Source: Fidelibacterota bacterium (GTDB lineage: Bacteria > Fidelibacterota > Marinisomatia > SCGC-AAA003-L08 > JACNLC01). From it: a stretch of DNA of 32,509 nucleotides. The notes under the pieces were generated by a model that saw only the letters and a program-made list of their open reading frames with translations, was not told where the DNA came from and ran no database searches. Positions 8,801 through 17,200 of this stretch are shown here, piece after piece. The translations under genes and the position numbers were made by a program. Location: the NCBI GenBank assembly GCA_013204025.1, contig JABMOW010000042.1:1-32509 (forward strand), written 5' to 3'. The number at the start of each line of letters is the position of its first letter. The first letter of the stretch is position 1.

Positions 8801-9192
8801 GCCAACTCCTCTAATGTTATATTGCTAAACATTGAACGTATATCTTTGTTTATTTTATTTAACGGAAACCGTATATTACACTGCTCCAACTGATCACAAA
8901 TTGCATTGATGCTACAATCAGTGACACCAATTGGTCCCTCCACAGCTTCCATGAACTCTGTCAGATTAATCGAAGAAAGCGGTTTATTAAGCCCATATCC
9001 CCCTTTAGGACCCTGAACTGCAAAAAGTATATCCAGACGAGTAAGCTGTTGGAGTACTTTTGCTAATAGTTCATTTGAGATATGTAAATTTTTAGCAATC
9101 TCTTTAGTGCTGACCACCTGATCATCTCCTTGATGATAGATATATCTGATGGCCATTAGGGCATATTCCACTTTTTTGGTTAGTTTTAGCAT
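8794..9192 (-). CDS. Rrf2 family transcriptional regulator (IscR/SufR-like)
   Basis: 132 aa from the ATG at 9190-9192 (MLKLTKKVEYALMAIRYI), the usual opening of Rrf2 proteins; the frame extends to a TTG at 9240, but those residues do not fit the family. A winged helix-turn-helix spans about 8-70, with the wing motif GPKGGYGLN at 61-69. The cluster-binding loop has C93, C99 and C105 in the exact C-x5-C-x5-C spacing of IscR (C92/C98/C104). The fourth IscR ligand, a histidine three residues after the last cysteine, is an arginine here (R108). It is first in the suf operon, so autoregulation by cluster status is the natural inference. A palindrome lies 48-70 nt upstream. Confidence 0.9.
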   Translation of the reverse strand: MLKLTKKVEYALMAIRYIYHQGDDQVVSTKEIAKNLHISNELLAKVLQQLTRLDILFAVQGPKGGYGLNKPLSSINLTEFMEAVEGPIGVTDCSINAICDQLEQCNIRFPLNKINKDIRSMFSNITLEELAC

Positions 9193-9239
9193 AATCTGAC
9201 AGGCAAATTTATCAGGTGTTTTAAATGTCTTCCAACACA

Positions 9240-9262
9240 AATCCGACAGTATTTGTCGGATT
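9240..9262. promoter_or_regulatory. Candidate operator of the suf operon (palindrome)
   Basis: Perfect 9-bp arms AATCCGACA and TGTCGGATT are separated by 5 nt, 48 nt upstream of the regulator start. The inverted CCGAC/GTCGG repeat resembles the kind of site bound by Rrf2-family dimers. On the minus strand a TTGTAT box ends about 8 nt before it, and a weak TACTGT at 17-nt spacing falls inside it, so a bound repressor would block the -10 region. It is not followed by a T run and so does not look like a terminator. Confidence 0.6.
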
Positions 9263-9276
9263 AATTTAATACAAAC

Positions 9277-9305
9277 AAAAAAGCCCGTCAGGTGACGGGC
9301 TTTTT
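9277..9305 (-). terminator. Strong terminator ending the surface-protein operon
   Basis: The arms AAAAAGCCCGTCA and TGACGGGCTTTTT (13 bp) are separated by GG, with a T run at the minus-strand exit. It lies 23 nt past the stop at 9328 and just upstream of the suf promoter region, insulating the two operons. The A and T flanks would let it work in both directions. Confidence 0.92.
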
Positions 9306-9327
9306 AGAATTAAAAATTAGATAGTTG

Positions 9328-12300
9328 TTATTTAACTAACATTATCTTCTGTGTACTTGTGAAGTCTCCGGCTGTCATGCGAACGAGATACATTCCGCTT
9401 GATAGGTCAGAAGCATTCCAGTTTACGCTGTAGTTACCAACTTCAACTGAACTATTCACTAATACGGCAGCCTGACGACCAAGCATATCATACACAACGA
9501 TTTTTACATCAGAAGTCTTTGGTACATCATAACCGATAGTTGTCGTCGGGTTGAATGGATTGGGATACGCAGCTTTTAATGCATATACACTGGGTACACT
9601 CAATGAAACATTGATGTAATCAACGTTAGATGCAGCAAGGTACTCTTCAATCACAAATTCACCAGACACTGTGAACAATTCATTGCTTTCAGGAGCAACA
9701 ATGACCATCGTAGTAGAAGTTCCATTGGTTGCATAGTCAGCAACAAATGCATTTTCAGTTAGTGTAATCGTCGCGCCAGCATCATGACTAATAGTTAATT
9801 GGAATGCACCAACATAACCGTCAGCAGTGAAGGTAGCTGAATTGTCAACAACATCAATTACTGCTGAAGTCGCAATTTCAACAACTCTTGGATTCAATAT
9901 CTTGTTCACTGTCCAGACCACATCAAGAACGTTAATAGTACCATCATCAGTGGCATCAGCTGCAGAGAATTCGCATGGATCAGTAATTGTGGAGGTACCC
10001 AGAATAACTGAAACCTGCAAAACTACGTCCAGTACATTAACACTACCATCACCATTGGCATCACCATTTTCAAGTAAGCATGGTTCGATTGTCTCATAGT
10101 ACATCCAGTCCAATGCTCTTTTGCTGGGACCTTCAAGAGTGGCACCCCACCATTCGTATGTAGGATCTGAATTGAGGGATAATGGGTCTAAACCGAGAAG
10201 AACGGTTTTGTTTCCATTTGCCCATGCTTTCCAGACACCCACAGCAAAACCAGATGCATTGTCATACAGGTATGCAGAAGCATCATCTGTAACTTCAAAG
10301 CCATCCAAATAGTTGGTGGTTCCGATTTCATAACCGGGATCATACATCACAGTACTGCCATCGCCAAGTCCCATAACACCATCATACAGAACGCCTGACA
10401 TGAAGTCACCTTCAACGGCATCAATCACAGATGCGCCACCGGCTGCCAAGTCGTTATAGCTATGGGCAACACCCATATCATTGAAGAATGAACCAGGTGC
10501 AAAGTCTTCGTCTCCCCAAGTACCGTTTATCAAACCAAAGGTTTCATCACCAGCGAGGAAATAGTTCTTACCACCTTCATTCAACCATGCATGAATAATA
10601 TCATAATGATCAGTGAAGTCTTCCCATGTGTCGGTAGTTGTGATTTCAAAAACAGTGGTGTAGAAAGACAACAAATCGGCATTTATTCCACCAGTCCAGA
10701 AGTCAGGCCATTCCCAAAGTCCACCTGTACTCGCATCATAGAAATAGTACATGCCGGGATAATCAGCGGGATCGAATTCGTTGTTTAGTACAAACAAAAT
10801 TTCGCTTGAAGGTGCATAAACGAAGTATGTGCCCGAAGGGGTACTGAATGTACCATCAACATCAGTAGCAGAGACGCGATATTCAACGTCAGTCCCACCC
10901 GCTTGACCGGCTACCATTCCGCTATATGCGCCACCGCCATCGTCTGTCATTCCAACAGCACTCCATGAACCGCCACCATCAATTGACCATTCCAGATCAA
11001 CAGCAAATGCATCGCCATTGACATCAGAGCAGTTTGCAGTAACCGTCTGAGCATCAGAACCGTAAACGGTTCCTGAAGGACCACTTGTGATTTCGCAAAG
11101 TGGAGGACTTGCAGGTGCAAACCATGCCAGGAAGTAAGATACGAAATCATAGAATTCCTGTTTGTAGTAAATGGTTCCATCTTCGAGAGAATCTACAGCA
11201 GCATCAGCCATGAAACTGAATAATGCTGTTTTATTGGCACCATTGTCATACTGAACACCAACTATTTCTTGAGTATTTAAACCCTCATAAACTGCTACTG
11301 CAACGTCGGGCGTCATGAAATCAGTCCAGTTCGTAGTCGTATAGATACTTGGACGAGTTGCCAAGTCTGTAAGACCAACCGCTAATGAAACGAGGTTAGT
11401 ATCACCGGCACCGCCATTATCAGGATTGTCATCATAGTCAGGGTCATTGCTTCCACCACTGATACCAAACCAGTCATAGGCAGGGTCTCCAGGAACGAAA
11501 GTTAAATCAATTGGATATGAGTCTAATGCATGGCCATAGAACCAGTCATGGTCAACCAACATAAGGTTACCACCAACACCAATGAAGTCACCATAACCTG
11601 GGTCAACTTCAGTTGATATAACCGGCACGGTAGCATTACCCCAACCGAAAACAACGATATTTGACCATCCGTGATTTATAACAGATCCGTCAATACCACC
11701 ATTGTCATTGCAAACCCATAACTCATAGACATATCCATCTGCTGCTGCTGCCAGCTCATAACCACCTAGATAATAGTCACTGGAACCATCATCAATTAAA
11801 AGAAGGTCAGCGTCTGGGTTAACAGGTGCTTTGATTGTGAAAGATTTGGTAGAACCAAAGGCTTCTAATCCATCATTATCAACAGAGTTAACCCACCAAG
11901 AAACTACATCCCCTTCAACACCAGAATATGTGATGTCAATTCCATATAGACCATTACCGGCTGCATCAGTAGAAATATCGAACGCATTAAGTGCAACGGT
12001 AAGATCTTGAATCTCAACATCATTGACTGCAACGTAAAGATGAATATCATCATCATCACTAATACCAGCACCAAAATCATCCACGTCATCAAATAAATCA
12101 ACTTCGACAGTACGTGTATCAGTAGTGGCATAGGTGTTTGAAAGATTACTTGTAACCGCTGCTATAGGAGCGCCCCATGGGTAGGTGACTCTAACCAATA
12201 CCATATTTTCAATGATTTGATTATAAGGTCCCCAAAGTCCGGGATCATCAGCATTCCATGGACCACCAAACCAAGTGAAGCATTCAGTACGACCAGTTAC

Positions 12301-13014
12301 TTCGTTATTCATTGCCAAAGGCTGAGGTAAATCTCCACCTTTTACAAATGCAATAACGAATGGAGGGACATTCGCGAGATCAGTCTCATCACCAACCTGG
12401 AACGTACCACCGATATCCAACAATGCACCTGCTGACCAGTCAGATATGTATTCTGTGATGGTATTAGGTGTAGGGTTGGTTCGCAATGTACCTATTGGTG
12501 AAAGATTAGTAGATCCACCATCGATATCATAGCAGTCACCATTTGCGCTGAGTTCACTGGCTGCACCATAATCAGCGCCAAATGCAATTGCATTACCAGC
12601 ACTGAACCATTGGTGATATACTTCCTGTACAATACAGGGTGCTGCAGGAGTCATTACCACTGCAAATGTATCACCGGCACCACCACTACTGAGGTAGTAG
12701 TATGAATCTGCTTCGTTCATATAGGACAGATCCCAGCAGTCAAATGTACCATCAGGGCAAGAGCGGGTTCCGCCTTCTGAATGATCATTCGGATAGTTCT
12801 TCTTTATTCGAACCAATCCCTCTTCAGTGTTTTGGTTATCATTAATTGGAAAACTGCCAAAATCTGCAGGGTTCTCTGACAGAACTTGATTTGTTCCACC
12901 GATCAGAAGCTGCACTTTATTTGAAGTTAACCGACTGGGGCTCTCTTGTTTCACCGCCCACATAAGGCTGAAACTAAACAAAACTACCAGTAAATAGACC
13001 ATTTTGTATTTCAC
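9328..13014 (-). CDS. Secreted T9SS-sorted protein with two GATase-like modules and dockerin-like repeats
   Basis: 1228 aa. A signal peptide spans about 1-22. An uncharacterised N-terminal region follows, and then two related modules at about 400-635 and 735-975. Each opens with a short beta-strand motif (LLLIDDGSSDYY; EILFVLNNEFDPADY). Each closes with an NKT-x-L segment and then an aromatic-rich W-containing end (FLAWF; RALDW), as in GATase/flavodoxin-like extracellular modules. An Ig-like segment lies between them (about 640-730). Two dockerin-like calcium-binding repeats follow (NGDGSVNVLDVV near 986-997; DDGTINVLDVV near 1020-1030), then a beta-sandwich and the C-terminal sorting domain with YPNPFNPTT near 1150. 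The start is GTG at 13012-13014, supported by AAGGAG 8 nt upstream. It lies 21 nt after the TPR lipoprotein gene. No enzyme motif was seen; a surface-anchored scaffold is my inference. Confidence 0.85.
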   Translation of the reverse strand: MKYKMVYLLVVLFSFSLMWAVKQESPSRLTSNKVQLLIGGTNQVLSENPADFGSFPINDNQNTEEGLVRIKKNYPNDHSEGGTRSCPDGTFDCWDLSYMNEADSYYYLSSGGAGDTFAVVMTPAAPCIVQEVYHQWFSAGNAIAFGADYGAASELSANGDCYDIDGGSTNLSPIGTLRTNPTPNTITEYISDWSAGALLDIGGTFQVGDETDLANVPPFVIAFVKGGDLPQPLAMNNEVTGRTECFTWFGGPWNADDPGLWGPYNQIIENMVLVRVTYPWGAPIAAVTSNLSNTYATTDTRTVEVDLFDDVDDFGAGISDDDDIHLYVAVNDVEIQDLTVALNAFDISTDAAGNGLYGIDITYSGVEGDVVSWWVNSVDNDGLEAFGSTKSFTIKAPVNPDADLLLIDDGSSDYYLGGYELAAAADGYVYELWVCNDNGGIDGSVINHGWSNIVVFGWGNATVPVISTEVDPGYGDFIGVGGNLMLVDHDWFYGHALDSYPIDLTFVPGDPAYDWFGISGGSNDPDYDDNPDNGGAGDTNLVSLAVGLTDLATRPSIYTTTNWTDFMTPDVAVAVYEGLNTQEIVGVQYDNGANKTALFSFMADAAVDSLEDGTIYYKQEFYDFVSYFLAWFAPASPPLCEITSGPSGTVYGSDAQTVTANCSDVNGDAFAVDLEWSIDGGGSWSAVGMTDDGGGAYSGMVAGQAGGTDVEYRVSATDVDGTFSTPSGTYFVYAPSSEILFVLNNEFDPADYPGMYYFYDASTGGLWEWPDFWTGGINADLLSFYTTVFEITTTDTWEDFTDHYDIIHAWLNEGGKNYFLAGDETFGLINGTWGDEDFAPGSFFNDMGVAHSYNDLAAGGASVIDAVEGDFMSGVLYDGVMGLGDGSTVMYDPGYEIGTTNYLDGFEVTDDASAYLYDNASGFAVGVWKAWANGNKTVLLGLDPLSLNSDPTYEWWGATLEGPSKRALDWMYYETIEPCLLENGDANGDGSVNVLDVVLQVSVILGTSTITDPCEFSAADATDDGTINVLDVVWTVNKILNPRVVEIATSAVIDVVDNSATFTADGYVGAFQLTISHDAGATITLTENAFVADYATNGTSTTMVIVAPESNELFTVSGEFVIEEYLAASNVDYINVSLSVPSVYALKAAYPNPFNPTTTIGYDVPKTSDVKIVVYDMLGRQAAVLVNSSVEVGNYSVNWNASDLSSGMYLVRMTAGDFTSTQKIMLVK

Positions 13015-13035
13015 GTGTTATTCTCCTTGTATTAC

Positions 13036-14229
13036 TTATTGATTAGCTAATAATCCTAATAGCTCGTTAATAAACAAGCCATAGTTTGTTGTGTAGGTAT
13101 AAGTTAGAATAATGGTATCATCATTGTTCATAACCGGGCTACCCTGAAAAGTAAATGTATTATCACCCTCGTCCACATCCAGCACCGTATAAGTGAGATT
13201 CAATTCGCAGGATTGAACTGAGGGTTCAGTGAATAATAGCTTAAAGACCGTATTATCACTATCCCAACTGTCATCGCCATTAACATCAGTGAATACCTCA
13301 TGATCATCCCAGATTGAATTATTGTATAAGTCATCGAGAATGTTTGAGTCATTTAGATATTCACCAACATCCCACATCCCATTTCCATCCAGTCCGGATG
13401 GGTTTGTAATTTCATCATAACTATCACTGTTGGGGTCTGATCCAAATACATAATTTGTATCTGCTTCGGCAAAACACCCACCTAAACCATCTTCAAAATT
13501 GTTTGGGCAACCATCAAGCCCATAGTCATCATATTCTTCGCTATGATTGAACGCACAGTCAGAATTCGCGTCAACATAGGGTTCCTGAATGGTCCCAATG
13601 TGGATTCCGTCTAAATCAGTTTCATCCATTTTAGTCACTCCAGCCTGCGCTGTCATTTGTTGAACAGTAGTAAAAACATATCCTGAATTTATTAATTCCT
13701 CATACAATTCAGAAATATTCTGCATGTAAAATTGAGAATAGTATTTTAATTGTTCAAGAGAAAAGTTAGTAATCGCATTATCATATCTGAAAATAAAGCC
13801 AGGGTCAGCATTTAAAACCAGATCAATATAGCTGATGGTACTTTCATAGTCTCCATTTGCAAAAGAAACAATGGCGAGGCCTGCGTTTGCCTCATTGGTG
13901 TATAGAGATTCAAGTTCAGGTTCGAAAAATGAAAATTGGGTTGCCCTACCAAAGTTGGAAACCGCATTTTCAAGATCCAAATCAGAACTTCTGGCATATG
14001 ACCATCCCAATCCCAAATAGGGTTCTGCTTTTGTAGCATCCCGATTCGCTGCGGTTTGGAAATATTCAATCGCCCGATCGAAGTCAGTCTCCTGAAAACT
14101 GATCCAAGCTTTTTCCATCAGCCAATTATATGTATGCGGGCGTTGTGATAGAAAAGTATCGTCGCTATATTTTTCAGTACAACTGAAAACAAACAACAGG
14201 ATTAACGTAATAAATAGAATTTTTCTCAT
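13036..14229 (-). CDS. TPR-repeat lipoprotein with acidic calcium-binding-like insert
   Basis: 397 aa. The N-terminus MRKILFITLILLFVFSC ends in a lipobox (VFSC, Cys17), so it should be an outer-membrane-directed lipoprotein. Tetratricopeptide repeats span about 35-150 (AWISFQETDFDRAIEYFQTA, then YLGLGWSYARS, then a third copy with GDYESTISYIDLVLNADP). Residues about 215-325 form an acidic D/N/G-rich insert with NGMWDVGEYL and NSIWDDHEVF. It has the same NGxxDxGE style as inserts in other genes of this operon. The C-terminal part is unassigned beta-rich sequence. The ATG overlaps the stop of the 1701-aa gene by 4 nt (ATGA). Position and TPR content recall SusD-type partners of TonB receptors, but there is no clear SusD homology. 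Confidence 0.85.
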   Translation of the reverse strand: MRKILFITLILLFVFSCTEKYSDDTFLSQRPHTYNWLMEKAWISFQETDFDRAIEYFQTAANRDATKAEPYLGLGWSYARSSDLDLENAVSNFGRATQFSFFEPELESLYTNEANAGLAIVSFANGDYESTISYIDLVLNADPGFIFRYDNAITNFSLEQLKYYSQFYMQNISELYEELINSGYVFTTVQQMTAQAGVTKMDETDLDGIHIGTIQEPYVDANSDCAFNHSEEYDDYGLDGCPNNFEDGLGGCFAEADTNYVFGSDPNSDSYDEITNPSGLDGNGMWDVGEYLNDSNILDDLYNNSIWDDHEVFTDVNGDDSWDSDNTVFKLLFTEPSVQSCELNLTYTVLDVDEGDNTFTFQGSPVMNNDDTIILTYTYTTNYGLFINELLGLLANQ

Positions 14230-17200
14230 TTCATTAATACCATTTTAATTGTTTGATTATAATTTTCCGTAGACAGACGTGCGAAATATACACCGGTTGG
14301 TGCCATAATCCCTCCCTGTATCGAACCATCCCATCGGACGGAATACTCGCCGGCAGTGTAGAATCCATCAGTGAGTGTCCGGATATGCTGCCCATTCATA
14401 TTATAAATGTTCAGCACCACATTCTGGTCTTGCGGTAATGAAAATCCAATATTCGTCACCGGATTAAACGGATTCGGATAATTCTGATTCAGAGCATACT
14501 GATCTGGTATGATGTAAATTGTTTGATCCTGAAGGTGGTTTTCACTTGTTGCAAGGAGGAAGTATCCCAGCTGTTCAGAATAGGCACGAATTTGACCATT
14601 TTCCACTGTCCCACCAATATTAATCCAGCCTTCTGGTGTGAGGTGATAAATTTTTGAAGTGTTTTCATTCAAGCCTTTCAAATCAAACGATACCTTCACG
14701 GGACGCGCGGGTACATAATCCTCCGGACCAAAATAAGATATATGTGTTTCTGGGGTAACGTCATTTACATCAAAAACAAATCCCTCACTACTAATCAATG
14801 CGGAATTTTCAATATAAATAAATGATTGAGAATTGAAATCAGTATCATAGATCATTAATCCTACATCGTCATCGCCAGAATTAATGATTCTCCCTACTGC
14901 GGTGGTTGTATAATTGATGGATACCTGTACAACATCCGTATCAACCAGATTACCACTTTGATCCGTTCCTGAATAGGTAAGCGTATATTCATCCCATTCG
15001 CCAAGGATGAAAGGGCTGTAATACATGACAAGGTCAGCATTTGGTGAAGGAATGGAATTGAGTAGAACATAAGTTGTGTCAAACTCGGAAGCAACCTGAA
15101 TTCTTGGTCCTTCAATTCCAAGTTCATCGAAAATGGAACGCTGGCTTGCTACGTATAAATCAAGAAAGTTGTGAATACCTGGATTTTGCATTACATAAAA
15201 GTCACTGAAATCCTGCGGTGATGTAATGTTTGTCACAACAAAATCAAATGATGCAGGTGGTTGGGTATCATCCACTTTTGCAGCAATTAGAATTAGATTC
15301 ATATTCCCTGACCATATCCATTCAGAAGTGGAACCATCACATGCGCTGCCAGACCATATACCGCCATTTGCTGTGCAACATTCCTGTTGAGTCAACGATA
15401 TTTCATCCTCGCAACTACCGGTTACTTTTTTAAATTCAAAGTCTTCACCTGGTATTGTATTTGTGGTGACTGGTAGTATTCCCCTGCTGGTTAAGGAGTC
15501 TAAATCAAAGCCAACAACCTCGTACATGGGATCCATATCTTTGGTGAACCCACTTTTCAACATGATCTTATTGGCGCGGAAGTTAATACCATCATAACCA
15601 TCAAACACCAAGTCGTCCAGTGGATTGAGCAGTGGGCTTTTGAATGACACACTGTTATCCAACAGACTGACCGAAAATCCTTCGATGAGATGAAACCCGA
15701 ATGACCATGGTGGAATTTCGCGAATGCTGTATGGAGGGGGCCGATTATCATTAAACTTTATTGCCGCCGCATTTTTTGAGGCTGGCGGACCATAGAGATC
15801 TACATTTTCTAAATTGTACATGCCATCGTAAACGCCTAGCTCATGGGTCATATCCAAAAAACATGCAGTTGCATATTGAATGAATACTTCCTTGGTATCG
15901 GGGCTTCCCGGATCCATGGTTATAAGCGCTGAATCAATAGCAGCTATCCCTATAAAGTCACTCGAAGCAATTTCATCAATTATCTCCCAACCTGTATTTC
16001 CTGAATATTTTTCAAATAAATAGTTCAAGAAGAGGTACACATTATGGTGATCGGTTCGGTTTTTCTTTGAGAAACTGATGTACGTTAACTGGTTTGCTGC
16101 TGGACTTCCTGGGTCTGTTAAATTACCAAAGAATTTGGTTTCTCCCAATAATCGCTTCTGTTCAAAATATGCAAGCCCCTCCTTCAACCAAACTTCTTCT
16201 GCAGGTTCATTTTTTGTAACTAGCAATTTAGTAAATTCATGAACCAGAGCATTGTACATGGTTTCTTCATCCGGAATGCTGGATGTACCATTATAAACTA
16301 TCTGTGGAGAAACATCCAAATAGAGAATATCACCTGCGTTCACACCTGTTTCAGTTGCTTCATCGATACTGAAATATCCGTGAGTGAACAAGCTGGAATT
16401 TGTATCGTTAGATCCTTTACCGAATTCATCAGAAATGTCATAGAGAACAACAGATACTTTCCCATCCAAAGGACCATATGTAGTCATCAGTCCATCTTTA
16501 TGATTCTGATAGAACTCTGCGACATCAATGACATCCTGTGGATTAACAACTGTCCAGACGGGCGCCCAATTTGGTACACTCTGGATTGCCAAGCAAGAGG
16601 CTTCATCTTTAACATCAATAAATACACATCGTCCATTGACAAATTCTACACCACTTTCTGTACAGCGACTTGGACCAATTACTACATCATCATCGCCTTT
16701 ATGACAACGACCTTCCCAAACAGATTCTTCCACATATACATCAAAATCAGAACTTTGATAAGGAAGTACGAAGAACATTTCTGCTGGCAGATCAGCAAAT
16801 GCCCGGTGGCTAGTGTTCCACATTGTCTTACCGTAGCTGAGTTTCTTTGTTGTAGGTTCGAAAGGATCCCAAATCCCATTCACATACAATTCCGTAAATA
16901 CTTCACCAAAATCGTAAGTGTTATTCCCTTCGGTGCCCGTGGGATTGGTTGTGCTGTCGTAATTGTCTCCGACGGGATCAAGGTTAGGTGTCCAGATCGC
17001 ACCCCCATCATTACATAGTGTTTCTGTTTCATATAATGCCCATGCTCCTGCTGCAACCCAATCGTTGTCAGAATTCCATACACCCGGAGGACTGTGCCCT
17101 TCACAAGCTTCAAGAGTATTCCCATAAAACCTTGGAAAACAACTACCATCCGCGAGACAGTCATCTTCAGTAGTATACTGCGGGTTTGAACAAACTGCGG

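Noticed and set aside
9193-9240. Longer regulator starting at TTG at 9240
   Set aside because: Rrf2 proteins begin at the MLKLTKKVEYAL segment, and the extension would run into the candidate operator.
9328-13014. Cellulosome component, because of the dockerin-like repeats
   Set aside because: There is no cohesin-scaffoldin gene or carbohydrase nearby, and such repeats are common in exported proteins of this kind of organism.
16239-17018. Plus-strand reading frame of 259 codons
   Set aside because: It lies wholly antisense to the 1701-aa exported protein, has no ribosome-binding site or family resemblance, and mirrors the codon pattern of the real gene.
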